Below are positions 18,767 to 27,048 of a DNA stretch of 64,000 nt, in pieces; position 1 is the stretch's first letter; every line of letters starts with the position of its first letter. A model generated the notes under the pieces. It saw only the letters and a program-made list of their open reading frames with translations, was not told the DNA's origin and searched no databases. The stretch covers positions 868,001-932,000 of the forward strand of contig NZ_PEGF01000001.1 in the NCBI RefSeq assembly GCF_002742635.1. Reading direction: 5' to 3'. The stretch is from Caulobacter sp. X (lineage in GTDB: Bacteria > Pseudomonadota > Alphaproteobacteria > Caulobacterales > Caulobacteraceae). The translations under genes were made by a program, and so were the position numbers.

Positions 18767-21700
18767 CTAGAACTCATACCGCAGCGAAACCTGCATGTAC
18801 CAAAGCGACAGGCCCGTGTTGCGGGTCTTGGTCACCGAGGTCGGGACGCTGGAGTAACGGTAGCGGGCGCAGCTAGCGTCATTGGTGGCCGCCAGGGCGC
18901 CGGCCGAGGTCAAGCAGTCGACCCGGGCCAGGGTATTGATGTCGCCATATTCCGACACCAGACCCCAGTCGCGGTTGATCAGGTTCAGCAGGTTGCGGAT
19001 ATCGACCTGGACCTTCAGCTTGTGGCCGTTGATCAGGGTCGGCAGCTCCTGGCTGAACTGGGCGTCCAGGCGGTTCACCGGCGCGTTGGTGTTCGAGTTC
19101 TTCTTCACCAGGCCGGTCGGCAGGTTGAACTGGTTCACGTACTTCTTGAACAAGGTCACGTCGTTGGCGGTGGCGAAGGTGACCAGGCCGTAGTCCAGGC
19201 CCGTGGCGCCGCCGTTGCCGCTCATGTCAGGCACGTAGAGCATCTGAGCCGTGCGGTTGACGCCGAACACCTGGCTGCGGCCCGACTGGCGGTCCTGCAT
19301 GTAGAAGCCGAACGGACGACCGTCCTGGCGCTCGGCGAAGAGCGTCACGCGGGTCTCGTTGTCGCCGAAGAACTTCTTGCGATAGCTGAACTCGGCCTTG
19401 AAGCGGTTCTTGATCTCGTAGACCGAGCGGCCGAGGTAGTCGCGGTTCGGGTCCATGCCGGCGGCGACGCCGCCGTACAGCGAACCGGCTGTCGTGCCGA
19501 AGAAGAGACCGGCGTTGACGTCGGTCATGTGCTGGCGGGCGTAACCCAGCGAGAAATCGCCGCCCCAGTCGAAGCGCTTGCCGACCTGGAAGCTGGCGGT
19601 CCAGCTTTCGCCCTTGTCCGTGTTCGAGACGATCACGTCGCGGTTGGAGCCCAGGTTGGTCGAAGCCTTGCCCGGGGTCGTGGCGGCCAGGCCGTCATAG
19701 CGGATGCGGCCGTCGGGCAGGAACTGCTGCACGCCGTTGATGACCAGCGGCTGGGCGCGGCTGTCGTAGTAGGTCAGCTCGTTCTTGGACTGGGTGGCGA
19801 TAAAGTTGGCCGTGGCGGTCACGCCCTCGGTCCACTTGCCCGAACCGCGCCATTCGCCCGACAGGTACAGCTTCCATTGGCCCGGCATCTCGAAGCTGGG
19901 CGACAGGGCGATCGCTTCGCTGAGCGGCGGGATGGTCACCGAACCCGTCAGCGTGCCCTGCTGCAGCTGCTGCACCACCTGCGGGACGACCAGGCCGAAG
20001 TTGGAGTCGGTGTTCAGGTTGTTCAGCGCGGTAGCGCCGATCGCCTGGGTGAAGCCGGGCGTGCCGCCGGTCTCGGTGTAGGTCCCGGCGGCGGTGCGCT
20101 GGATGGTGACCTGGCTGGTCGCATAGCCCGTATTGTAGAACGAAATCCCCGTCAGGACGTCCGGCGAGCCGCCGGCGAACAGGCCAAACCCGCCCGTGAA
20201 GCGCAGGCTGTCGGTCGCCTTCCAGTCCACCGACAGGCGGGGCATGAAGACGTACAGGCCGTCGATGGTCTTCTGGTTGTTGAAGCCGTTACGGGCCGTG
20301 AAGTTCGGGTTCAGGATCGGGCGGTCCGGCTGGTCGTACCAGTCGAAGCGGACCCCGGCCGTGACCTGCAGGTTGTCGGTGACGTCCAGGGTGTCCTGGG
20401 CGAAGCCGGAATAGGTCCAGTAGGTGCTGTTGAACGCCGCGTCATTCGCCTTGCCGGTGACGGAGTTGGCGTAGATCAGCTGGCTGGCCTTGCCAGCCTG
20501 ATAGTCGGCGATCGAGTCGAAGTAGTACTGGCCGCGCGAGTTCGGAACGAAGACGTCGAACACGTCGGCCTTGCGGGCCTGGGCGCCGATCTTGAAGCGG
20601 TTCTCGCGCCAGCTGTATTCGGCGACGGCCTGGTAGCGGGTCTCCTGCTCGTCCAGGGCGTTGGCGTGACGGAACTGGTCAGGACCGAAATAGACCTGCG
20701 AGAAGCCGGCGGCGCAGCTGGTCAGGGTGGCGTCGGAGCTCGGCGCGGCGCACACGCGCACATCCGAGAAGTTCTGGCCGCCCGGCGGGTTCTGGCCGTT
20801 ACGGTAGTCGCGATAGGTCGCCTTCAGGGTGGTGGCGAGCTTGTCGGTCCAGTTGGAGTGGATTTCCAGCGTCGTGGCTTCGTCGCTGTTTTCCTGCTTG
20901 TACCAGTGCGAGTACAGCGCCGCGACGCCGGCGGCCAAGTCCGTCCGCTGTAGCGAGCTGCTTTCGGCGTAGCGATAGGTCAGGCTGGCGCGGTGCTTGT
21001 CGCTGATGTTCCAGTCGATCTTGGCCGAGTACTTCTTGTCGGTGACCGGCGCGGTCAGCGGGATGCCGCCCAGGCTGTACTTGCTGGCGTAGCCGGTGTT
21101 GTAGGTGTTGACGATCGAGTCGATCGTCGCCTGCGTCAGGTTGTTCGAGAAGATGTTGACCGCGCCCGAGCCCGGCGCGCCGAACTGGGTGGTGTCCAGC
21201 GTCTTGTAGTTCTCGTAGCTGACGGCGAAGAACAGCTTGTCCTTGATGATCGGACCCGACAGGAACCCGCCGTAGTTCTTCTGGCTGACGGTCTGGGGCA
21301 CGCGGGTGTCGCTGTAGTGCCGCCCGACCATGCCCTCGTTCAGATAGTTGTCGAACAGCACGCCGTGGAAGCTGTTGCCGCCCGAGCGCAGCACCAGGTT
21401 CAGGGCGCCGCCCACGAAGTCGCCGTTCTCGACATCGGTCGGCACGGCGGCGACGGCGAACTGCTCCACGGCGTCCAGGGTGACCGGACCGCGCGCGGTG
21501 CTCATCCCGCCTTGGGCCAGGCCGAAATTGTCCTGAGCCGACACGCCGTCGACCGTCAGGCGGTTCAGGCGCGGGTTCGAGCCGGCGATCGAGATGCCGC
21601 CGGCGTTGGTGCCGGCGCGACCGCCGGACAGGTCCTGGGCGACCAGGATGTCGCGACGCGCGAAGTCGCGCGGGTCGCGGGTCACGGCGACCACGGAGTT

Positions 21701-22129
21701 CAGATCATCCCGGTTCAGAACGGTCTTGGGCCCCTGGTCGTTGTTGCGGCGGCTCGCCGCCGACACCACGATGGACTCGACCTCGGCGCTGTCCCCAAGC
21801 TCCACGCCCAGGTCGGTGGTCTTGCCCAGGCTGAGGAAGAGATCGTTGAAGGTCTTGGATCCGCCGCCTGGCGCCGTGACCGTCACCGTGTACGGACCGC
21901 CAACCCGCAGGCCGCGCGCGTCAAAAGCGCCGCTGGCGCCGGTCACGGTCGTGCTTCGCGTCCCCGAAGGCTTGTGCACCACGGTGACGCTGGCGTTGGC
22001 GACAGCCGCGCCGTTGTTGGTCACCTGTCCGTGCAGGGCGGCCGTGGTCTCCTGGGCGTACACAGCGCCCGACATAGCCACAGCCATAACGCCAAGAGCG
22101 GCCCCCGCCGCCAATCGCTTCATCGACAT
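18767..22129 (-). CDS. Oar-like TonB-dependent receptor with carboxypeptidase-regulatory domain
   Basis: A 1120-aa outer-membrane protein. Start at ATG 22129 (MSMKRL) with a GAGGGG Shine-Dalgarno. Signal peptide 1-26 (GVMAVAMSGAVYAQ). Residues ~28-110 form a CarboxypepD_reg-like beta sandwich (TTAALHGQVTNNGAAVANASVTVVHKPSG). A plug follows (LTVDGVSAQDNFGLAQGG, GPVTLDAVEQFAVAAVP), then a very large barrel ending in LWYMQVSLRYEF. This architecture matches Oar/OmpA-related receptors that import peptides or large ligands, or take part in adhesion. Monocistronic, with a strong terminator downstream. Confidence 0.92.
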   Translation of the reverse strand: MSMKRLAAGAALGVMAVAMSGAVYAQETTAALHGQVTNNGAAVANASVTVVHKPSGTRSTTVTGASGAFDARGLRVGGPYTVTVTAPGGGSKTFNDLFLSLGKTTDLGVELGDSAEVESIVVSAASRRNNDQGPKTVLNRDDLNSVVAVTRDPRDFARRDILVAQDLSGGRAGTNAGGISIAGSNPRLNRLTVDGVSAQDNFGLAQGGMSTARGPVTLDAVEQFAVAAVPTDVENGDFVGGALNLVLRSGGNSFHGVLFDNYLNEGMVGRHYSDTRVPQTVSQKNYGGFLSGPIIKDKLFFAVSYENYKTLDTTQFGAPGSGAVNIFSNNLTQATIDSIVNTYNTGYASKYSLGGIPLTAPVTDKKYSAKIDWNISDKHRASLTYRYAESSSLQRTDLAAGVAALYSHWYKQENSDEATTLEIHSNWTDKLATTLKATYRDYRNGQNPPGGQNFSDVRVCAAPSSDATLTSCAAGFSQVYFGPDQFRHANALDEQETRYQAVAEYSWRENRFKIGAQARKADVFDVFVPNSRGQYYFDSIADYQAGKASQLIYANSVTGKANDAAFNSTYWTYSGFAQDTLDVTDNLQVTAGVRFDWYDQPDRPILNPNFTARNGFNNQKTIDGLYVFMPRLSVDWKATDSLRFTGGFGLFAGGSPDVLTGISFYNTGYATSQVTIQRTAAGTYTETGGTPGFTQAIGATALNNLNTDSNFGLVVPQVVQQLQQGTLTGSVTIPPLSEAIALSPSFEMPGQWKLYLSGEWRGSGKWTEGVTATANFIATQSKNELTYYDSRAQPLVINGVQQFLPDGRIRYDGLAATTPGKASTNLGSNRDVIVSNTDKGESWTASFQVGKRFDWGGDFSLGYARQHMTDVNAGLFFGTTAGSLYGGVAAGMDPNRDYLGRSVYEIKNRFKAEFSYRKKFFGDNETRVTLFAERQDGRPFGFYMQDRQSGRSQVFGVNRTAQMLYVPDMSGNGGATGLDYGLVTFATANDVTLFKKYVNQFNLPTGLVKKNSNTNAPVNRLDAQFSQELPTLINGHKLKVQVDIRNLLNLINRDWGLVSEYGDINTLARVDCLTSAGALAATNDASCARYRYSSVPTSVTKTRNTGLSLWYMQVSLRYEF

Positions 22130-22663
22130 AAGATTTTTCCCCTCGTCGCAGCTTTCACCGCGCAACCCGGTCGAAATAATTGCCCTGTTTCTGCAACAGC
22201 CGAACGACAACATCGGCCATCGACCGCAACGCCGCGACCAATGACCGAACCTTGCACTGGATTTGATCGGCCCGCGTAGCGAGGCGCTCGACCTTTAGGC
22301 GCTATGAAGAAACGCCTTACTTCCCGCGAAGCCTTGGCGTTGTCCGGGTTCAGATTCGGAGGCGGCCGCCGACGGACGACACCCTCCGAAAAGGCGCCCG
22401 ACGTCACCGCCGGGCGAGTCGATTGGGTCCTTCAACACGTGAATCGAAAGATCGACCCACGTCACAAATTGAGTCCCTCGCCTCGACGCCTGGAAGGCGT
22501 GGGCCAGACTCGGAACGCCAAGCTTGAGCATGTGGCTAATTCGCGAGCTTGGGTCGGGAGCAGCGCCTTCCCCTGGGGCGCCCAACGCGCCCGGCGGTTC
22601 ACGGAGAGCCGCAACAAATCAACCGCGTATGACGCGCATCGATCAAGCTGGATGAAAGTGTGA
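22130..22663. other. 534-bp intergenic region between Oar-like receptor and tRNA-Ser
   Basis: The receptor side carries its Shine-Dalgarno and an AT-richer stretch around 22160-22200 that probably contains the promoter. The remainder contains only short open frames with codon use unlike the neighbours. I see no recognisable gene, RNA or repeat apart from the flanking tRNA. Confidence 0.5.
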
Positions 22664-22754
22664 TGGCGGAGACGGAGGGATTCGAACCCTCGATACCCTT
22701 TTGAGGTATGCCGCTTTAGCAAAGCGGTGCCTTCAGCCTCTCGGCCACGTCTCC
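22664..22754 (-). tRNA. tRNA-Ser (anticodon GCU)
   Basis: On the minus strand GGAGACG (22754-22748) pairs with the 3' acceptor CGTCTCC. The anticodon arm CCGCT-TTGCTAA-AGCGG gives anticodon GCU (codons AGC/AGU). A long variable arm (ATACCTC-AAAAG-GGTAT region) marks class II serine tRNA. The T arm GGGTTCGAATCCC is intact. Discriminator G and an encoded CCA (22666-22664) complete it. Length 91 nt. Confidence 0.97.
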
Positions 22755-22886
22755 TCCTGAGAGGGAGCGGTTCGATAGCCTGTTCGGTGCGACATGACAA
22801 CGGCGTCAATGCCAAAAATATGCGTGTTAACGTCGCACTTAGAAGCCTCGCTTAGATTGAACGGCGTTTTCCGAACATCGGTCGCC

Positions 22887-24404
22887 ATGCAGCCTATTCC
22901 AGAGCCTAATTCCACGCGCGCCTCGACCTTGGCGTTCAACGCCTCGGGGGACGTTTTGGCGCGAGTTGGCCAAGAGAACGCCGCTCGCGGCGAAAGGCGG
23001 CGGCAGCCGTCCTTGCGCCCGGGGAAACTGCTGCCGTCACGCTCGCGGATGGACGCCCGCTGGCTCGTGCGGGTGTTTCGCCTCGTGGACGTCATCGGCG
23101 CCATGCTCATGGCCGCGCCCGTCACCCTGGGTCGAGATCTCCTGACGGGCGTCGCCTGGACGCTCGCGATTCCGATCGCGATGCGCGTGTTCGGCGCCTA
23201 CGCCTTTCCGCGCAAGCAGAGCCTGGCGCGCCATCTGGGCCACGTGGGCAAGGCTCTTGTGGCGGCGGCGATTTCCGCCGTCCTCGCCTCTCTGATCTTC
23301 AATCCCATGGACGCGCGCTCGGCTCTGCCCTTGCTGTTCGCCAGCGGCTTTCTGGTCACGCTGCACGCGAGCTGGTGGAAGATCATCGAGCACGCCCGGC
23401 GCCAAGGCCTGCTGACGCCAAACGTCTTCATCGTCGGCGCCACGGCCAACGCTCAGCGCTTCATTGAGGCGGCCATGCGAACCGGCGAGGTCAATGTGCT
23501 GGGCCTGTTCGACGATCGCTTGCGCCGCGCCCCTGTGAACATCCTGGGCGTGCCGCTGCTGGGCGACACCGACGCCCTGCTCAATCATCGGCTCGCGCCC
23601 TACATCGACCGGGTCGTCATCGCCATCACCGCCAGCGCCGAGACGCGCGTTCGCGAACTGTCCGAGAAGCTGGGCGTCCTGCCCCACCCTCTGAATCTGT
23701 TCGTGGACGGTGGAACGCCCGACGAGGACGACGCGACCCTGGCGCGGATCGCGGTCGGCGCGGAGCATTCGCTATCGGGCTGGCGCGACCTTCGCCGTCG
23801 TCGCATCGTCGCCAAAAGGGCCATGGACCTGACCCTGGCCACACTCGGCCTGATCGCGGCGGGCCCAGTGATGCTGGCGACCGCGCTCGCCGTAAAGCTG
23901 GACAGTCCGGGTCCGGTCTTCTTCCGCCAGCGCCGCCACGGCTTCAACAACGAGGAATTCCTGGTCTGGAAGTTCCGCTCGATGCGCCACGATGCGGCGG
24001 ACGCGCAAGCCGCCCGCCAGATCCGCGCGGGCGACGATCGGGTGACTCGCGTGGGTCGTTTCATCCGCAAGACCAGCCTGGATGAGCTGCCTCAGCTCTT
24101 CAACGTTCTGCGCGGCGAGATGTCGATCGTCGGCCCCCGCCCCCATGCGGTCGGGATGAGGACCGCCGGCGTGGAGTCGTCCAAGCTTGTCGCAGAATAT
24201 GCGCACCGCCATCGGATGAAGCCCGGCCTCACTGGCTGGGCGGCGATCAAAGGCTCGCGCGGACCGGTCGACACGCCTGAATGCGTGCGACGCCGGGTGG
24301 CGTTGGACGTCGAATATATCGAGCGCCAGTCGTTCTGGCTGGATCTCTACATCATCCTGATGACCGTGCCGTGCCTGCTGGGCGACCGCTCGGCGGTGCG
24401 CTAG
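22887..24404 (+). CDS. Undecaprenyl-phosphate sugar phosphotransferase (PssY/PssZ/HfsE-like)
   Basis: About 505 aa. An N-terminal membrane region with about four hydrophobic stretches (residues ~60-170) and a CoA-binding-like Rossmann segment (VFIVGATANAQRF). The C-terminal bacterial sugar transferase domain has KRAMDLTLATLGLIAAGPVMLATALAVKLDSPGPVFFRQRR, KFRSM, KTSLDELPQLFNVLRGEMSIVGPRPHA and GLTGWAAIKGSRG. It starts exopolysaccharide assembly by moving a sugar-1-phosphate to undecaprenyl phosphate. Caulobacter has three redundant enzymes of this type (PssY, PssZ, HfsE); this copy stands alone, so it is less likely HfsE, whose gene sits in the hfs cluster. The start is uncertain: bases 22794-22886 use rare codons (ATA, TTA, AGA), so I exclude the longer form; 23049 is another option. 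Confidence 0.88.
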   Translation: MQPIPEPNSTRASTLAFNASGDVLARVGQENAARGERRRQPSLRPGKLLPSRSRMDARWLVRVFRLVDVIGAMLMAAPVTLGRDLLTGVAWTLAIPIAMRVFGAYAFPRKQSLARHLGHVGKALVAAAISAVLASLIFNPMDARSALPLLFASGFLVTLHASWWKIIEHARRQGLLTPNVFIVGATANAQRFIEAAMRTGEVNVLGLFDDRLRRAPVNILGVPLLGDTDALLNHRLAPYIDRVVIAITASAETRVRELSEKLGVLPHPLNLFVDGGTPDEDDATLARIAVGAEHSLSGWRDLRRRRIVAKRAMDLTLATLGLIAAGPVMLATALAVKLDSPGPVFFRQRRHGFNNEEFLVWKFRSMRHDAADAQAARQIRAGDDRVTRVGRFIRKTSLDELPQLFNVLRGEMSIVGPRPHAVGMRTAGVESSKLVAEYAHRHRMKPGLTGWAAIKGSRGPVDTPECVRRRVALDVEYIERQSFWLDLYIILMTVPCLLGDRSAVR

Positions 24405-24561
24405 GCGGGCGGACCCGGACGCGCGAGGATGACGAGAGACGCCCCTGATCGCAGGCCGCGCTTGGGCGCGCCGGCCTTGCGAAGGGCGATCAAGAGCCTA
24501 CACGGCAGGCGGCCGCGGAACGCGGCGCCCGGCTCAGGCGACGAGGGACAAGGAATAGTGA

Positions 24562-24580
24562 GCCCGGAGAACCGGGCTCA
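24562..24580 (-). terminator. Hairpin at the end of the Sel1-like gene
   Basis: AGCCCGG (24562-24568) pairs with CCGGGCT (24573-24579) around a four-base AGAA loop; the hairpin overlaps the TGA stop of the minus-strand gene. The downstream T content is weak (CACTATTCCTTG), so termination is plausible rather than certain. Confidence 0.45.
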
Positions 24581-24856
24581 GCCGTGGGCGAGCCATTCGC
24601 GCGCCTGGCGCTGGGCCTCGGCGACGTCTTCGCTGGCCATCTCTTGCGCCAGTTCCTTGCGATAGAGCTTGGCTTCGACCGAACCGCGCATGGCGGCCAG
24701 GTTGAACAGCATGTGGGCCGAGACATAGTCCAGCGGCGCGCCGCCCTGACCGGTCGAATACAGCAGGCCCATGCGGAACAGCTCGTCGCCGGTGGACTCG
24801 GCGGTCGGCAGCGGCAGGGTGGCGACGACGGCCGGCGGTTCATTCATCAACATCAT
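24578..24856 (-). CDS. Small Sel1-repeat-like protein
   Basis: A 92-aa protein. Residues 24-90 match a Sel1-like helical repeat (ELFRMGLLYSTGQGGAPLDYVSAHMLFNLAAMRGSVEAKLYRKELAQEM), often a protein-protein scaffold. Start at ATG 24856 is supported by AAAGGAG seven bases upstream. No signal peptide is evident, so it is probably cytoplasmic. Monocistronic between the sugar transferase and glutathione transferase genes. Partner unknown. Confidence 0.85.
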   Translation of the reverse strand: MMLMNEPPAVVATLPLPTAESTGDELFRMGLLYSTGQGGAPLDYVSAHMLFNLAAMRGSVEAKLYRKELAQEMASEDVAEAQRQAREWLAHG

Positions 24857-25028
24857 GGCTCATCTCCTTTCTTAGGCTCACCACGGCGTTCTGCCGGATC
24901 AGAGCACGAATGGAGGAAAGTCCAGCGCGACTGAACATATAGTTAATCGCGCCGACATGATGAATGCGACCAAATGTATACTGGACGTTTATCCCGATTA
25001 CTGGCTGTAAACGTTAGTATATGCGACC

Positions 25029-25754
25029 TTAACGCGCCCTCTGCCCGAACAGCACCTTTCGCGCCTCTTCGGCCGCTTTTCCCGACGCCTGAAGGCCTTG
25101 CGACCGTAGCTCCGCGCCCAGCTTGAAGCCCTTTTGGACGGCTTCGCGCGCGCCAACCCGCTCGAACCAGCTCCCCAAATTGGGGAACTCATCGAGAATA
25201 ATGCCCTGGTTCTTCCAGGGAACGATCCAGGGCCAGATCATGAAGTCGGCGATGGACAGATCGCCGCAGATGAAATCGCGCCCCTCCAGCTGCTTGTTCA
25301 ACACGCCGTAGAGACGGTGGGTCTCATTGGTGTAGCGGACGACGCCGTAAGCGATCTGGCGCTGGTCGGCGATGATCGCCGGCGCGTACTGGCGGAAGTG
25401 GTGGGTCTGGCCGGCCATGGGGCCAAGCCCCGCCATCTGCCACATCACCCACTGGTCGATCGCGACCCGGTCCCGCTCGGTCGCGCCATAGAAGCTGCCG
25501 GTCTTGCGCGCCAGGTACTGCAGGATCGCGCCGGATTCGAAGATCGAGATCGGTTGCCCATCGGGACCCTCAGGATCGACAATGGCCGGCATGCGGTTGT
25601 TAGGGCTGATCGCCAGGAAATCGGGCTTGAACTGCTCGCCCACGCCGATGTTTACCGGGATCATCTCGTACGGCAGGCCCATCTCCTCCAGGGCGATCGA
25701 GACCTTCCAGCCATTGGGCGTCGGCCAATAGTAGAGCGCGATCGGTTGGGTCAT
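25029..25754 (-). CDS. Glutathione S-transferase (YfcG/Ure2p-like, Nu class)
   Basis: A 241-aa soluble protein. The thioredoxin-like N-domain has ALYYWPTPNGWKVSIALEEMGLPYE with the Thr-x-Asn active-site triad of Nu-class enzymes, the cis-Pro region NNRMPAIVDPEG, and ESGAILQYLA for gamma-glutamyl binding. The C-terminal all-helical domain holds DFICGDLSIADFMIWPW. Family knowledge: disulfide reductase and peroxidase activity with GSH rather than conjugation. It has its own AT-rich upstream region and no functional neighbours. Confidence 0.92.
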   Translation of the reverse strand: MTQPIALYYWPTPNGWKVSIALEEMGLPYEMIPVNIGVGEQFKPDFLAISPNNRMPAIVDPEGPDGQPISIFESGAILQYLARKTGSFYGATERDRVAIDQWVMWQMAGLGPMAGQTHHFRQYAPAIIADQRQIAYGVVRYTNETHRLYGVLNKQLEGRDFICGDLSIADFMIWPWIVPWKNQGIILDEFPNLGSWFERVGAREAVQKGFKLGAELRSQGLQASGKAAEEARKVLFGQRAR

Positions 25755-25900
25755 CGGCGTTCTCTCCCTCTTTTCAGCCCCAGCAACATGGCTGTCACGC
25801 GATCCTCCGCCAAGGCCCCTCGCGCCCTTTCTGTCTCCGCCATTCAGGCCCGGTTCAGTCGCGGGCCGCGATCATGCGTTCAAAGGTCGAGGGAACCTCT

Positions 25901-25918
25901 CGGCGGCTTCGGCCGCCG
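25901..25918 (+). promoter_or_regulatory. 5' leader hairpin with TTCG tetraloop before the RcnB-like gene
   Basis: CGGCGGC (25901-25907), TTCG loop, GCCGCCG (25912-25918): a seven-bp perfect GC stem with a C(UUCG)G tetraloop, only six bases before the AGGAG Shine-Dalgarno of the RcnB-like gene. It could stabilise the mRNA or influence translation. No T run follows, so it is not a typical terminator. Confidence 0.45.
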
Positions 25919-25936
25919 TCCATAGGAGAAGACGAC

Positions 25937-26404
25937 ATGAAACGTCTGCTGCTCACGATCGCCGCCCTCGCTTCGGCAGCCGGCCCGATGGCCCTGTCGG
26001 CGACGGACGCCAGCGCCCAGGATCGCGGTCGCTGGGACCATCGCGACCGCGATTGGGATCGTGATCGCGGCCACTGGGACAACGGTCGCCACAATGGCTG
26101 GGATCGCGGAGACCGTTGGGATCACGGCCGCCACAATGGCTACTACTACAACAGCCGCTGGCACTATGGCCCGCCGCCGGTCGCCTACTACGGCCGTCCC
26201 GGCTATCGACCGGGCTACGAAGCCTGGCGACGCGGCGCTTACTTGCCATCCTACTATCGCGGCGGAGGCTATGTCGTGAACGACTACTATCGCTATCACC
26301 TACGCCCGCCGCCGCGCGGGTACTACTGGTACCGCACGGGCAATGACTACGTGCTCGCCGCCATCGCCACGGGCCTGATCTTCGACGTGATCGCCAATCG
26401 CTAG
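25937..26404 (+). CDS. RcnB-like secreted protein
   Basis: A 155-aa protein from ATG 25937 (AGGAG Shine-Dalgarno at 25924-25928). Signal peptide 1-27 (LLLTIAALASAAGPMALSATDASA). The mature N-terminus is a repetitive W/D/R/H/G stretch (RWDHRDRDWDRDRGHWDNGRHNGWDRGDRWDHGRHNG). The C-terminus, YYRYHLRPPPRGYYWYRTGNDYVLAAIATGLIFDVI, is the RcnB domain signature. E. coli RcnB is a periplasmic protein needed for Ni/Co homeostasis, but in alphaproteobacteria the domain is widespread and its role unclear. The His/Asp repeats could bind metals. Confidence 0.88.
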   Translation: MKRLLLTIAALASAAGPMALSATDASAQDRGRWDHRDRDWDRDRGHWDNGRHNGWDRGDRWDHGRHNGYYYNSRWHYGPPPVAYYGRPGYRPGYEAWRRGAYLPSYYRGGGYVVNDYYRYHLRPPPRGYYWYRTGNDYVLAAIATGLIFDVIANR

Positions 26405-26595
26405 ACCTGCGGCGTCTTGGTCTCTCTACGCGGCGTCCTGAGCTATGCCTCGGGACGCCGCTTTACGGCCACGCGCGTCGCAACCTTGCCGCGCATGCGG
26501 CGCAATGGCCCGATTGCGAAGTCATTTCGACCGCATTGGCGGCCCAGCGTGAACGGTGCGTCACAACCCGACGCCGCTGAAACAGGTCCGAGACC

Positions 26596-26970
26596 ATGAA
26601 GACCCCGCGCATCACCACCGCCGCCGTCGCCCTGGCCGCCGCCGCCTTCGCCGGCTCGGCCATGGCGCAGGCCACCCTGCCCCAGACCTCGCCCGCCAAC
26701 CCTTCGCCGATGACGTCGACGCCCGCGCCGACCAACGACCCCGCCGCTCAGACGGGAACCATGACCCAGACCTCGCCCGAGACCGCCACCCCGGCCGACA
26801 GCGCCGGCGCGCCGACGTCCGCCACGGCGCCATCCAGCACCGACGGATCCTCGATGACGGGCGAGAAGCCCGCCAAGAAGGCCAAGAAGCACAAAGGCCA
26901 CGGCGATGGCGCGGCGACACCGTCCTCGAGCGATCCGACCTCGTCGGCCGGAACAACGACGCCCCAATAA
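26596..26970 (+). CDS. Small secreted Thr/Ser/Pro-rich protein
   Basis: A 124-aa protein. Signal peptide 1-25 (ITTAAVALAAAAFAGSAMAQ). The mature part is low-complexity (PQTSPANPSPMTSTPAPT, TMTQTSPETATPADSAG) with one basic island, EKPAKKAKKHKGHG, near residue 95. No domain recognised. A strong bidirectional hairpin follows. High third-position GC and the signal peptide argue that it is real. Periplasmic or exported; function unknown. Confidence 0.72.
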   Translation: MKTPRITTAAVALAAAAFAGSAMAQATLPQTSPANPSPMTSTPAPTNDPAAQTGTMTQTSPETATPADSAGAPTSATAPSSTDGSSMTGEKPAKKAKKHKGHGDGAATPSSSDPTSSAGTTTPQ

Positions 26971-26996
26971 GAAAACCCGTTCGCATCAACGAAGAA

Positions 26997-27022
26997 GGGC
27001 CCGCGGTTCTCGCCGCGGGCCC
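26997..27022. terminator. Bidirectional terminator between the small secreted protein and gatB
   Basis: Ten-bp perfect stem GGGCCCGCGG (26997-27006) with CCGCGGGCCC (27013-27022) and a six-base loop. Plus-strand exit is CGTCATTTT, and minus-strand exit is TTCTTCGTT, so it can serve both convergent genes. Confidence 0.75.
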
Positions 27023-27048
27023 TCGTCATTTTCGAAGCGGCTTAGCGC

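Noticed and set aside
18722..20953. 743-aa plus-strand frame opposite the Oar-like receptor
   Set aside because: Antisense shadow; composition is dominated by Ala/Gly/Val/Arg and no domain is seen.
22304..22663. 119-aa plus-strand frame before tRNA-Ser
   Set aside because: Codon use unlike neighbours, no Shine-Dalgarno, no domain; ends next to the tRNA.
22794..22812. TGACAACGGCGTCA near the sugar transferase as a third copy of the operator
   Set aside because: Spacing is TGAC-N6-GTCA, and the GTGAC/GGCACTG companions are missing.
25892..25920. GGAAC...CGTC before the RcnB-like gene as an EcfG promoter
   Set aside because: The spacer is 20 bases, outside the 16-17 range, and lies within the hairpin.
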